From Monodelphis domestica (lineage: Eukaryota > Chordata > Mammalia > Didelphimorphia > Didelphidae): a DNA stretch of 64,000 nt. The position numbers and the translations under genes were made by a program. Positions 1-12,207 of the stretch are shown here, piece by piece (position 1 is the stretch's first letter; each line of letters begins with the position of its first letter). The stretch spans positions 126,001,487-126,065,486 of the forward strand of contig NC_077231.1 of assembly GCF_027887165.1 (NCBI RefSeq), read 5' to 3'. The notes beneath the pieces are model-generated. The model ran no database searches, was not told the origin of the DNA, and worked only from the letters and a program-made list of their open reading frames with translations.

Positions 1-224
1 TTTTTGTCAGGATAGTTTTCTGAGTGTATATAGTAAATATATATTTCTGATACAGCCTCTTGAAAAGCTGGATTCCTGCTTAATCTTCATGAGGTTTCTT
101 GAGGTATCAAGGTTGTGGCTCTACCTTTAGTAGTATGCAGCAGAGTTCATACAAATGAATAAACAAGAAAGAAATCCACTGATGAGCTACAAATAGGGAA
201 TGCCTTGATTCTCAAACTCAGAAG

Positions 225-225
<1 letters not shown>

Positions 226-280
<55 letters not shown>
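226..280. repeat. (CA)n microsatellite
   Basis: About 27 uninterrupted CA units. Short open frames across it are repeat artefacts. Confidence 0.97.
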
Positions 281-282
<2 letters not shown>

Positions 283-429
283 ACTTGGGCTAGTACTCCC
301 CTGGCACTAAAAAGCACAATTGAGCCTAGTTTAGAATGGGGAAGCTCTACTCATGAATTTGATCCAATGGATCATTCATTTGTAGAATAAGTTGTGCGCC
401 AAATTATAAAAATTATTTACATAGTGATA

Positions 430-780
430 CTCCATCTTCTGAATCCAGGCATTTTTACTGTCTCTCCTTTATTCCAGGAATTCTCTCTCCCCCCTCCCCC
501 CATATCTTTCTCCTATGCTTCCTTCAAGCCCTAGGTAAAGCCCCTCCTTCTACAGGGAGCTTTTCTTACCACCACCACCCCTTTATGGTAGTACCTCTCT
601 TCTGCTGATTATCCTTTATACCTGGCTTGTTTGTACACAGTTGTTTGCATGCTGTCTCCATTATTAATTAGACTGTCAGCTCCTAGAGAGAAGGGCCTCT
701 ATTTTGCTTTCTTTCATAGCCCTGCCATTTAGCACAGTGCCTGGCACCTAGGGGTTCTCAATAAATGAATGTTGACTGCT
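430..780 (+). repeat. L2 LINE 3' end
   Basis: Ends in the L2 3' signature: a 'cagctcctagag' block, then 'cacagtgcctggcacct' and an AATAAATGAATG tail. Upstream is a pyrimidine-rich L2 3' body. It is an ancient, decayed, 5'-truncated copy. Confidence 0.75.
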
Positions 781-997
781 TATTGATAAAGTGGTTTTTG
801 CTTTCCTGATAATTTATTTAATTCAAATTCTTGATCCTCAGAAGTTTAAGAGTTTGCCATTTGCCATTCTTAAATTACTTTCATTGCTAGTGAATAAGTA
901 ATACTGGACTTTTAAAAATTACTTCTTTCTAATGTAAGGCTAGAATAAGCAAATCAATGTTCAAGGATTAGAATTCTTTTAGCAATGATGGATGTTA
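781..997. other. Unassigned AT-rich spacer
   Basis: No gene, RNA or repeat signature recognised. Confidence 0.4.
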
Positions 998-1212
998 TTG
1001 TTGTTCAGATATTGGTTCTTAGTGACCCCATGGACCATACTGTCTGTGGAGTTTTCTTGGCAAAGATACTGGAATGGTTTGCTATTTCCTTTTCCAGTGG
1101 ATTATGACAAGCAGAGTCACATAGCTAGTAAGTACCTGAGGTCAAATTTTAATTCAGGCTTTGTTGACTCCAAGCCCAGTGTTCAATCCAGGGAGCCACC
1201 TGACTGCCTTAA
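998..1212 (-). repeat. MON1/WSINE-like SINE
   Basis: Read on plus it runs from 'ttgttcag' through 'gttttcttggcaaagatac' and 'tggtttgctatttcctttt' to a tRNA-like head near 1190-1212. The SINE is therefore on the minus strand. The same family recurs at 43912-44156 and 59140-59378. Confidence 0.75.
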
Positions 1213-1299
1213 AACTAGGGATTATAATACCTATTTAAGATGGAAAAGGAATGAAAATATGGATTAATACTTTGCTTTCTTCTCATTTGGATGCATATA

Positions 1300-2378
1300 A
1301 GATGCCTGGAACTTGATACACAAATGCATTTCATAATATACATATCAAATATCTGTCAACACCATTCACATAGCCTCCTGTCCTTTCACCATTTCCCATG
1401 CTTCATCCCTCCTAAATTAACCTCAGATTCTAATCACTCTATTCCTTCTTTGCTAGAGCAGTTCTTCATCCCCAGCACTGGTCTAACTTTCCACCTATCA
1501 AAATTTAGAGTCCAGAATGAACTAGTTCAATATTATACTGGTCTTCATACTGTTGTATCCCTTACCCTATTGTCTTATCCCTACTCATTTCTCAACAAAT
1601 CCCAACCCTGGCTATGCATGTCACCCATCTTCTCTGTTCCTGTTGTCCTGCTGCTACATGAAGTTGATGGGAGTCATAAAAATGGTGCTAATTGGGCTCA
1701 TTACAAATTGAGATTATACAACTTCAACTGGGCTCTCCCTGCTGCCTACCAATCCTGTTACCCTTCCCAATTCACTCTCCATGGCAGTCTTCACAAGAGC
1801 AATTCTAAACTTCCCTTTCCCTCCTCAAGTCCCCTATACCACACTTTCCCTTCTCTTCAGGGGACCTTATGTTTCCCTGAATAAAATGAGGCCAATCATT
1901 ATGAGTCCCCTTTTTTTCTATAAATCCACAATTCAAATCACTTCAACGTATTTCCTCATTGTCTGATCCTTTGCTACAGCCTTTTGTCTTGTTGGTGACA
2001 CCTTTACTTGTACATTTGATCCCATACTTTCTGTCTCCTCCAGGAGCATGCCCCTTTGATTGCTCCCTCTTTCCCCTTAATTTTCAACCTTTATTTATCT
2101 ACTGGATATTTCCTAGATGTCTATAAGCATGCCTGTATTTATCCTGCACTTAAAACACCTTTACTTGACCCTACTATTAACCCAAATTTTGTCCTCTAAC
2201 TCGTCTCTATAGCAAATTTCTTTGAAAAAAAACATCATATTTTTTGCTTCCACTCTTTCTTCACTTATTGATTTCCCCCTTTTCCCATAAGGAAAGGGAT
2301 ATTTATTTCTTTATGTCTTGGCTAGAATGGATATTCCTTTCTAAAAATGAAATCCTCACTTTAAGCATAAAGATCTTT
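1300..2378 (+). other. Pyrimidine-rich decayed LINE-like stretch
   Basis: C/T-rich text with a faint resemblance to decayed CR1/L2-type LINE coding sequence, for example 'tactggatatttcctagatgtctataagcatg' split over mutated codons near 2100. The 197-codon frame at 1291-1884 has no recognisable domain and is probably chance in low-purine DNA. The family is not firmly assigned. Confidence 0.3.
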
Positions 2379-2393
2379 AAAACAGTTTGGTCA

Positions 2394-2602
2394 GGGGGCA
2401 GCTGGATAGCTCAGTGGATTGAGAGTGAGGCCTACAGATGGGAGGTCCTAGGTTCAAATCTGGCCTCAGACACTTCCCAGCTGTGTGACCTTGGGCAAGT
2501 CACTTGACCCCCATTGCTTAGCCCTTACCACTCTTCTGCCTTGGAACCAATATTGATTCCAAGTATTAATTCCAAGACAGAAGAGTGGTAAGGGTTAAAA
2601 AA
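2394..2602 (+). repeat. MAR1-like tRNA-derived SINE with target duplication
   Basis: Begins with a tRNA-like head ('gggggcagctggatagctc'), has a B-box-like 'ggttcaaatc', the family body ('cacttcccagctgtgtgacc', 'ccattgcttagcccttacca') and ends in an A run. A perfect 15-bp duplication, 'aaaacagtttggtca', lies at 2379-2393 and 2603-2617. This marks a fairly young L1-mobilised insertion. Confidence 0.95.
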
Positions 2603-2617
2603 AAAACAGTTTGGTCA

Positions 2618-3890
2618 ACCTCTCTTGCACCCCTGAGCTTAAATTGTCATTCTTCCCTTTTATTCTCTGGTTATTCTCATAAAGCTTTAGCTTCAGGTAA
2701 GGAAATCCATATAATTTGCTATTTAATTTCCAATATATGCATTAAAATTAGTTTGCATGACATTTAGAGTTACCCTTCCACCAAATTGCCAAAGGCTCTG
2801 GAACTTTGAGTCTCATATTTTTTTATTCCAAAGCTCTTTTGGTCTCCCATGAAAATGAATGGCAAAAGGAGAAGGAACAAAACTGAGTTCAAGGGACAAG
2901 GTAAGCGTAATAAGCATATTCTCAGGCTTTCATATATCACCAGAAAAACTTTCTCGGCTTTAAGCCTGCCAGCTATTTCAATAAAGGAATTAAAATCTGA
3001 TCAAAACAGATGGAAAACAAGCACGAAATCAATGAGAAGCCCCATTGGACATGAATATCTAAATCTCAGAGAAAATTAAAATCAAGAAATTGAGCTGATA
3101 TTATAATGTAACTCTTCTACAGTAATTTGTTTATTCTAGCTTCAGGATATACTCTAATTCAGACTGGTAAAATCCCAGACAACTAAATGTTGTCCACAGG
3201 TCAACAGCTTTCATATACAATTCATTGAAAGCTTGACATTTAATTATTGTAGCATGAAATATCTATCTAGCCTTCTTAAGTATATTTGTTTTTCATTCAG
3301 TGCAAGTAATGGCCTTTCAGTTTTCTCTTCTATGTTGATTTACATTTTCTGTTGCACTAATTTCCTAAATGAATAGTTTTGAAACTCTTTCGCACAGAAG
3401 CATGAAACCTCTAAATATGTCTTAGCAGCTTTCAGGGTTTGCTATCACTTGGTGTATATATGCTTGAGTAGCCCTGGGCACATCTGTAGGCAGACAAATG
3501 CTCTTCTTCAAAGTGATAGGGACTTTTTTCCTTGAGCTTATGCTCCAATTCCATTCCAGGACTAAGAAACAGGAGGCAATTTCATGCTTTGTGAATCATT
3601 TTGAATGATTTTGATTAGGTTTTTTTTTTTTTAAATGAATGGTCATGAAGAATGTTCGGCTGCTGTTGTTCTGATATCAGACTATAAATTTGCATCAGCT
3701 TAATTCATTTGCCATTCTAAGATTCAGAGGCTGCGAGAAAAGCTTAGGACAGACAGAAGTTGCCAAAGTCAAAGCATCACTTTTGACTGATTCACTATCA
3801 ACATGACCTATTAATTTCTGGGGTCCTGGGAGGCTGGAAATTGTTTAGTAATAACTGTTCATGAGTCTTAACTGAAATGATGGGACTTCA
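2618..3890. other. Unassigned intergenic sequence
   Basis: No coding exon, RNA gene or clear repeat seen. The short open frame at 2849-3079 has no recognised domain, signal peptide or splice context. A poly-T run lies near 3620-3632. Confidence 0.4.
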
Positions 3891-4215
3891 CTGATCCTTC
3901 TTGAACTCTCTTCACTTTTTGACACTGTTGTCCACACTCTCTATCAATGGTTTCTGTAATTCTTCTCTGTACTGGTTCTTACCTTACCCATTTGACCATT
4001 CCTCAGTCTCCTTTGTTAGATTATCACGAATCTCTCACCCATTAAATATAGGGTCTGGGTACTCTTCTCCTCCAAGGCTCTGCCCCATTCTCTTCACTTT
4101 CTTCATACTCAAAGTAATTACATCATTTCCTAAAGATTCAATTATGATCACTACATTATTAATTCCTAAGCCTGTATGTATTTCTCATCATCTGGAATTA
4201 CCAATTGCCTGCTGA

Positions 4216-4428
4216 GTTATTTTTTCTTTTTTAAACCATTATCTTCCATCTTAGAATCAATACTACAGATTGGCTCTAAGGCAGAAGAGCAGTAAGGGCT
4301 AGGTAATGGGGATTAAGTGACTTGCCTGGGCTCATGTAGTTAGGAAGTATCTGAGGTCAGATTTGAAAACAAGCTCTCCTGTCTCTAAACCTGGAGTTTC
4401 TATCAACTGAGTCACCTAGCTGGCCCCC
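4216..4428 (-). repeat. MAR1-like SINE inserted in L2, with target duplication
   Basis: Reverse complement of the MAR1-like SINE. A perfect 10-bp duplication 'tgcctgctga' lies at 4206-4215 and 4429-4438, and L2 sequence continues on both sides. Confidence 0.92.
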
Positions 4429-5275
4429 TGCCTGCTGACTTCATCTAGGTGCCCAGTAGGCATTTCAAATTTCATATGTTCCAACTAGAACTCCTAAACT
4501 TTCCCCCTTCTCTCAAATCTGCTTTTTCTCCAAATATCCCAATGTCTATTGAAGGCATTCCCCTTCCAAATTCCTAACCTCAGAATCATCCTTCTTCTTT
4601 CTTTCTCATTTTCTTTCCAAGTTTTGTGGACTCTACCTATATAACACCTCTCATATGTTTGGCCTACTCACTCATATAAATATAATGCTCCAGTTAAAGC
4701 TGTTATGACCTCTCACTTGGATTGTTGAAATAATATCCTACCTGACCTGCCTGCTTCCATTTTCCCATTTCTAATCCATCTTCCATAGATGCCAAAGTAT
4801 TATTCCTAAAACACAAGCCCAAGTCATTCCCTACTGTGAATCTTTAATGGTTCCCTCTTGGTTCTAGGAAAAAATACAAACTTCTTAGCTTGACTTTTAA
4901 TATCCTTTATAATCTGACTCCCACTAACATTTTCAGATATGCATGTTACTCCCCTTAATGGATTCTATATCCCAGCCAAAATACCACTTCACAGTTTTCT
5001 GAACTCAGCATTTCATTTCCCATTTCCTACTCTGCTACCCCAATATTCTGTAATATAGAAACATTGTTCTCTTTCCTGTCCCTCCTACAGGATATTTCAT
5101 CTCCTTGATTTTATGCATTTTACTGCTGTCACCCAATTGGAACTCTCCCTTATCTCTACCTCTTGCCTTCCATGACTTCCTTCAAGTCACAGCTTAAATC
5201 TTGCTTTCCAAAGGAAGCCTTTCCTAATCCCATTTATGCTAGTGCTGTCCTTCTATTGGTTATCTTCATTTTTTC

Positions 5276-5365
5276 ATAGATAGACAGATAGACAGAGACA
5301 GACAGATAGATACATAGATAGAGGTAGATGGATATACAAACAAATAGACAGACAGACAGACAGAC

Positions 5366-5407
<42 letters not shown>

Positions 5408-5443
5408 ATAGATAGACAGATAGATAGATAGACATAGACAGAT
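5276..5443. repeat. (TAGA)n/(CAGA)n microsatellite
   Basis: Imperfect tetranucleotide repeat within the 3' part of an L2. The tyrosine/leucine/serine-rich minus-strand frames over it are artefacts. Confidence 0.97.
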
Positions 5444-5600
5444 GAGGTAGAGATAGTACATAGTTGTTTCCCTGTTGTATGACCTATTAGACCATGAGCT
5501 CCTTGAGAACAGGGATACTTTTGGCTTCCTTTGTTTTCCCAGATATAGCACAGAGCCTGGCACATAATAGTCATTTTAAAAATGCTTGTTGGTTTTACTT

Positions 5601-6284
5601 GACTTTTAGGAAGTTTCTGCTGAGGGACTCCCTATACTGATGCAAATCAATGCAAGTCAAACTAAGTCTACAAGCATTTATCACCACATATTTTGCAACA
5701 TATTTAGTTTTACACAGTTTCCCATGGTACTCAAAGCTTAGTATTCAAGTATAGTCTTATAATTACTTTTAGTTATCAATACTCTGCCTTGAGGTGATAC
5801 AACCAAATCTGTTAGTGTTACCAATATATATTTTCCTTTCGCCACAAATTAGACATAATGATTTGTAATAGCAAGTTGAAATTTTCTCTCCCATAATTAT
5901 TGCTACTATATCTATGAAAGAAGGTAGAAAATGCTTAACTGCCATTCTATGAGGAGTCCCAGTTAAAGACCAAAATGCTTCATTCATAGCGAGTTCTTAA
6001 ATGCTTTTTTTCATTCATTGAGTTATCATTTTTGAGGTAACTGAATGAGAGGAAGAAGTTACAAAAGTGAGAAGTCAAAATGATTGTGAATCATGGCTCT
6101 TAATGTGATCTTTCTCTCATATTCAATGTGATAACATAAATAGCCATTTATAGATTTGTGCTATTTTGGGGGTATCTTGGTAATCAATTATCTTTCCAGG
6201 AATTTTAAAAATTATCTAAGCCTAAGAGATTAGGGGTTTTGATACAGAGATGTGAGCAAATACTTATAACAAAAGAATTTCCCC
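5601..6284. other. Unassigned AT-rich spacer
   Basis: No gene or repeat recognised. Confidence 0.4.
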
Positions 6285-6333
6285 AATTATTAGGTTAATT
6301 ATTAACCTAATTATTAGGCTAATAACCTAATAA
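6285..6333. repeat. Two adjacent AT-rich perfect hairpins
   Basis: Arms TTAGGTTAAT (6290-6299) and ATTAACCTAA (6301-6310) are perfect reverse complements. Directly after them, TTATTAGG (6311-6318) pairs with CCTAATAA (6326-6333). The two hairpins share the TTAGG core. Confidence 0.85.
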
Positions 6334-6479
6334 AGTGGTTAATTTAGGAAAGAGCTGCTATATTATGGTAGTAAATTATAAGATATTCAAATTTATCCTG
6401 GATTATTCTGCAACTCAGGATACTGAAAATAAGTACAATAATGAGGGCAGTTAATCCATATAGGCTACAAGAAGGAAAG

Positions 6480-7325
6480 ATCTAGAGCCCATTTAAACTT
6501 GCTACCTGTGGAAGAAGCATGAAGGAAGAGAGACTTTTCATGAATGTAAGAGAGAAAGCTGGGGACATCATCTGTCAATCAAGGTGAACATTCCATTCAG
6601 AATGTTCCCAGAAAAGACAGTTGGAGAGCTGAAGGGGGAAGAAGCTCTGAACTGGGGTCCTATTAGCTTCTGACCTGGGCTGAGGGACCACTGTGGTTTT
6701 GGAGCTGAGGGAAAAAAATGTGAATTAACTTTTGGCTGATGGCTTAGTGTGGTGAAGAAGATATTGGTGTCTCTGAGATCTGAGTTTGAAGGAAGAAGAA
6801 AGAAGATTAAACAGTTATCCTTCCATCTCCCTGGCAGACTTTTGTGTCACAGCTATGACAGGACTGACATTTCCTAAAATCCTCCTAACCCTCATTAAAG
6901 ACTAGGGATAATCCCATCCCTCTCAACTCATCTTCCATCCCGTCTTCCACAATAAACCTCCTTACTTGAGAAAGAGAACATGAGTATCTTCTCTAAACCT
7001 CACAGTTCACCTTTGAATTACTTAGAATAACAGGGGGGAGGGGAAGGGAGACAGGAGGGTGTGAGTGGAAAACTGGGAGGTGAAGGATGGAGGGTAGGAA
7101 ATATCTTGATCTATTAGCCATCAGTAGTGATCAATAGGCAACCCCAGAGTATTCCCTTTAGTAGTGTCTCTCTAAGTCACTTCAGAATATCTCTCTCTAT
7201 TACAACAAGGCACCTTGAGGTTTCCCCTAGTAGTAGTATCTCACCATTACAACTAGGCACCCTCAGGTTTCCCTTAGTATCTCTCTAGTCAAGTCAGAGT
7301 ATCTCAGTTATTTCAACTTGACAAG
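6480..7325 (+). mobile_element. Probable decayed solo LTR
   Basis: Moderate-GC block with an AATAAA signal at 6951-6956 followed by a pyrimidine-rich U5-like region, ending near 'caacttgaca'. The last 200 bp hold imperfect repeats of a 'aaggcacc..gaggtttccc' motif. The 5' limit and target duplication are not clear. Treated as an old, broken endogenous retroviral LTR; the family is unknown. Confidence 0.35.
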
Positions 7326-7429
7326 CACCTATATCTTTTTAATACATACCTGAAGGATTTGCAAATAGGATTAATTTTTATTTTCCATGAATATTTTCTC
7401 ATAAAATCATGAACTTTGTGTTAGGGCTT

Positions 7430-8065
7430 TTGTAACCTGAATCCTTATTTGTATTCATTCATTTATCCAGTACAACTTAATTGAATATTATGTATAAAAA
7501 AGACATTATGGTAGGTTCTGTATACATGTAAGATGAAACAAATTATAAGGTCTCTGTCCTTAAAGAATTTACAATCTATACTAATCTCATATCAATGTAG
7601 AAAGTCAAAATGTAAGAAGTGTGACAAAATTGATGATTTTTAAAATTTGTCTGAAATCTCCACAATTTCAATACCTTTATTATGGTAGCCTACATGAAGT
7701 TTTGATATTTCTGCATGACCAATGACAGATTTACCCAGCTTCCTCCTGGCTCAGTCAGCCCCTGATGGATTATTGGCTAATATGATTAAGCATCCATTGA
7801 AGTTATCAAGATGAGGAATAGTTTAAAACAAGAATTTAGAGTGGCAGCAGTTTGGAATGGTAGGGAGGAGACTGAGATGATAGGCATTAGTGGTAGAACT
7901 GACAGGATTTGGCAGCTGATTAAATCTGAAGCATAATTCCAGGAGAATAAGGTTTTTAAGAACAGGAGACTAGTAGAATGGTGGCATCTTAAACAGAAAT
8001 AAGAAAGTCTGGAGGAAAAGCAGTTTGATCTATGCAATTTTGACTGAGCAGAGGTGAGTAATGCC
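7430..8065 (-). repeat. L2 LINE relic
   Basis: On minus this reads as the L2 3' region. On plus, the motifs 'aaagaatttacaatctatac' and 'gaactgacaggatttggcag' match the antisense of L2 3' sequence. Strongly decayed, with a spacer of uncertain origin near 7640-7780. Confidence 0.5.
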
Positions 8066-8143
8066 AATATGAATTTTTGGATGACTCAGTTTACCCTTAC
8101 CTTTGAGAAACCCCAGTGCTAAGTACCCCTATTTTGGTTTGAA

Positions 8144-8588
8144 TGTTAAGCACCTTTTTGTTTGGGAGGCCTCTCTATTAGATGAAAGTTTTCCTCTCTT
8201 GAAGCCGAGTTTCTTAGTTTGACCTTTGCCTTTGATTTGTTACAGCTGACTATTCTTACTACCCTAGTTGCTGGCTGCCAAGAGGTTTACAAACCTGTTT
8301 CTGATACCTAATTATCCAGAGGATATAAGGACTCCCAAATTCCTTGCCCCCCCCTTTTTTTTTGAGAAAACATCTAGTCTAGTGTGTTTTTTCCCAGTAC
8401 AGAAAGAGCATCTAGTGTGGTGCCTTCTCCCAGATATGTAGTTCCCAGAGTCCCAGGGCCATTGGCTTTGTATGGTATTTAGAGTTTGACTCTGTGTAAT
8501 GACCAAAATACTTGAACCCTATCCCTATTCCTGATTAAAGAGTTGGTTTTCTGATTACTTGGTAGTTCTGGGTTTTTCCAAGTTAACA
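8144..8588 (+). mobile_element. Probable solo LTR, 445 bp
   Basis: Bounded by TGTTAA at the start and TTAACA at the end, an LTR-like inverted terminal pair. An ATTAAA signal lies near 8534, followed by a T/G-rich stretch. No clear target duplication and no internal genes. An old fossil LTR of unknown family. Confidence 0.5.
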
Positions 8589-9346
8589 GTAAATACCATT
8601 CATTGAATATAAAGTCTTAATTAGAACTATTCAGAAGAATATGAAAATAGAGGGGAAATGGCTGTGGAAAGGAAAATGTGAATTAAACATTTGCATTTCT
8701 GCCCACTGAGATGGAGCAGACATCATTTGGAATGTGATAGAAGGGGGAGTGACAGTTGGAATGAGAAGAGGATTGTGGGAGAAACTGCTAAGAGAAAGGG
8801 TTTTTGCCCTCTGAACTCTGCTGAGTGTGAAGCAAAGATCTGGAGCCCTAGATCCCAACCTGTGGAAAATCTTTGACTCCATTTCCCTTACCCAGAAGAA
8901 GAAGGAGATCCCTATATGTTTGAGAGCATCCATTAGAGGAAGAACCAAACAACAACAGCTGCTGAAAGGGGCTGATCCAACTTCAGGGGGTCACTCTGAG
9001 GATCCTTTCCATTCCTTGACCTCCTCAAGAAGGACACCTGCCACTTGTTAGGATAGAGATAGTGACTAGCTAAGAAGATAGATAAGATGAAACTGAGCTT
9101 AAGAAAAACAAGAAAGCAAGAAACCCAGTAGGGTCTTCTATTCTCTCAAACCTATCCCCTTTATCTTATTACTAGAAGTCTTAAACTACTTTGAAAAATA
9201 GTAAAGCACAGTCAGATTCATATTGAAGGAACGACAAAGAAAAAGAGGCAAGTAGGCTAGGTTAGCCATTAGCCGAAGCTAAACAAAGAAAGCCAACAGT
9301 GACAGTGTGCTTTCCAGATAAGGGGAACTTCTGGGGTTTTGACTAC
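8589..9346. other. Unassigned, moderate GC
   Basis: The segment 8690-9060 is less AT-rich than its surroundings and may be part of an old LTR element. Overlapping open frames of 61-105 codons on both strands show no recognisable domain. Confidence 0.35.
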
Positions 9347-9350
9347 CAGC

Positions 9351-9638
9351 TAAAAAATGAAAATTAATCTCAAATATTAAAATATTTGGATATTTATTAA
9401 TGATCATTAGAAATAAAGGAATAAAGGGATACAAAAATCAAGACCATATACCCATGGCTGATCAGTCACTTCAAAATCTTGCGTACCACCACCATGCTTG
9501 CTGACAGGAAATAAAGAGAGCTTGAGGGCCACCAACCCACTAGCTAATATCCCCTGTCTATGGGAAGTATGTAACAACAGGAAGTCAGTGGGCTCCAGGG
9601 AAATGTAGTTTTTAGGGTAACAGATTTCCAATTACACA
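9351..9638 (-). repeat. 3' LTR of element A
   Basis: Matches 13915-14158 along its length. On minus it begins TGTGTAATTGG. Confidence 0.85.
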
Positions 9639-10260
9639 TTCTCCCCTGGTAATCATTTTGGGGGGCTAGTCTTCCCAATTTGATCTTTTAACAATCAACT
9701 TTTAAGTTACAGTAATTTGGGGATAAAAGATAAAAAGGACAAAACCAATAATTACTAGGCAAATGGACAAAAAGCCAGTTAGGAGGCAGTCCCCTTTGGC
9801 ATAAGAGTATACAGACAAAAAAAATTGCATTCAACCCCACACAGATTAAATCACCATGTCCCAAAGTTGACTCTGGATCTTCTGGTGTAGCATGTTGTCT
9901 GTATAGGCATCTTCATGGTGCCTTCTCCAAAAAGAGGTATTGAGTTTCTTTATCTAAAATTACTCTCAAAAAGAATTTAAACTTTTCATTTTAGAATAAT
10001 TATACATTCCCCACTGAAGAGGGTGTTGAAAAACATGGGATCACTTAGAAATGCATGGCTAAGTTATGAGGTATTATAAATTGGCAAGAGAAATAAAAAA
10101 CATCCAAAAAATCCAAATAAAAGAGAAAATAAGTTCTGGATGAAATATAGACTAACAAAATCTTATGTGTAAAATTCTAAATAAAGGAAAAATAAACCTA
10201 TAACAGGTCCTTGAATCAGGGCCCAATTAAAATGGTTTAAGCAATTATGCACTTATTCAA

Positions 10261-11179
10261 TGTGAATCTTAAAATTTCTCAGACTTGTGAATGTTAAAAA
10301 TTCTCAGACTCTACCTCAGAACATTTGGTTAAGACCATTCCCATTTTAAACAATGAAGGTACTTGATCAGGAATGTGAGAACTCTAACATTACTCCACCC
10401 ATACTTAATCATACTTTAGGGGAAGATAAAGTTGTAAAACTCCTTACTAAACAATGAAAAGTACTTAACCCATACTTATAGTGAGGCAAAAGCCCTTAAG
10501 ATAAGTCTATTTTTAGATCTAATACAAAAAGGTGCTAAGTACCTATAAAAGTCAAATTAATCACTAAAAGGTCAGGCAACTTACAAACTTGCAAGGGACA
10601 AGCTTAACAAAAGAGGTGTAAAGTTTTAGTCTACTCCGGTGTGAATTAAGAATGGTCAGTCCTGTGAAAACGTCTACTGTGATTGGTAGATGTGAAAACT
10701 TAGAGGAGGTTATATAAGAGAAAATTCTCTTTAAAAGGTGTAGTAGTCCAGCCCATAGGCATTATGGGGAGATGCTCACTCACAATCCAGCTATGGAGCT
10801 GAATTGGAGGTTCTCTCTGTTGGTGACTGAAGTTGGGTCAGCTTCCTGAGCTAAACTGGAGGGTCTCTCTGAACACTAGAATCTTGTTTGGGACAATCTT
10901 GTGGTGAGTGAATTAAAGACTGACTGATCTCTCTCTTAAGGCTTAAGCCTAGGCTGGCCTAGCCCTTTTCTCATTATTTCCTCTTACTCTCTCTCTCCCT
11001 TTCATTAATTCCTTAATTTGTATTAATTAAAATCTTCATAAAACCCAGCTGACTTGGGTATTTAATAATTGGGAATTTTCCCATGGCGACCACTTTATTT
11101 TTGATTTAACTCAAGACATTGTCTTGAAACCATATTTTTGCGGTCACAGTTTAAGGCAACCACTCTTTTAACTGTAACA
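10261..11179 (+). mobile_element. Solo LTR (family 2) inside element A
   Basis: Starts TGTGAATCTTAAA and ends near TGTAACA. It shares the whole length of its text with the solo LTR at 25709-26583. Flanks are TCAA/CCAA, a 4-bp duplication with one difference. Element A sequence resumes on both sides, as seen by comparison with C and D. A palindromic CTAGGC-TG-GCCTAG lies at 10949-10962. A TGGCGACCAC motif, like a primer-binding site, lies within its last 100 bp, so its 3' limit is less certain. Fossil. Confidence 0.75.
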
Positions 11180-12106
11180 CCAATCAGTAGCCAGGACTAC
11201 AGAAAGTTTGCCACACTATGAAAGACAGAATAGGGACTAGATTATAGGAGCTAGGTAGGAGCCAAATTTCAGATACTTGTTAGAATATGGGGCAAGGAAG
11301 ACCTGCCTTTGACATATGTCAAAAAAGTCACAACCTCACACCCCAAACAAGTCCTCTTGTCTTGGCTCAAAATTACATTAATCCCATTGGGATTGGTTGG
11401 TCTCTTTGACTTTGTGCTTGATTGGCACTATTCAGTTTAGCTTTGTACTTCTTTGACACTGTGCAAAGGCTCTTTCTGTATTCCCTTCTCTTGGAATCAG
11501 ATAAAATCATTAAGCAAAGTCCCAAATTTTTTTAAACAATTAATGGCATCATTTTCCTAGTCTAAAGCTTTTTAAGTATGCATTGACATTAGGGAAAATG
11601 AATTTTAAACTTATATTACTGCAAAATCAAAAAAGTTTAAGAAAATCTTCTCAATAATGGTGACATGTGCTTCAAATACAAAAAGGAGAGAAAAATAAAA
11701 CTTAAATACTATATTGCACATGCAAGCAAAAACAATAACAAAAGAGTTTTTTTAAGTAAAAATATATAGCTTACAATCATTGATACACTGTGTCAGCTAA
11801 GGAAAGGAAGAATAAAAAAGTTTCTCATTCCAAAATGAGATTCATTTCCCTTTTCAAGTTGACCATAAACCATTGTGAGTGTAAATGATTTTTTACAAAG
11901 TAACAGTTTTTTTTATAAAGAACAATAGTACATCAGGTAATGCACATTCATGAAGTATCAAAATCCCCAAAGTTATAATAGCCCATTTAATGACAATAGC
12001 AAACAAACCCACACTCATTAGGTTTCACATGAGTCTGCTGTGTGACATTTAAAACCAATGGATACTTGTCACAAGTTTTTCAGGTGTATCAATGTTTCAA
12101 CCTTGG

Positions 12107-12207
<101 letters not shown>

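Larger units (their letters stand above)
3891..5600 (+). repeat. L2 LINE, interrupted
   Basis: Starts in the L2 reverse-transcriptase coding part ('ctttttgacactgttgtcca', L2-type FDTVDH), continues through the ORF and ends with the L2 3' signature ('gagctccttgagaacaggga', 'gcacagagcctggcacataa') near 5500-5590. It is split by a minus-strand SINE (4216-4428) and a tetranucleotide satellite (5276-5443), both later additions. Confidence 0.8.

Noticed and set aside
1291-1884. 197-codon plus-strand frame
   Set aside because: It lies in pyrimidine-rich decayed repeat-like DNA, with no domain, codon bias or splice logic.
2394-2470. tRNA-like sequence with a B-box-like motif
   Set aside because: It is the head of a tRNA-derived SINE with a perfect target duplication, not a tRNA gene. 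The same applies to the other SINE heads.
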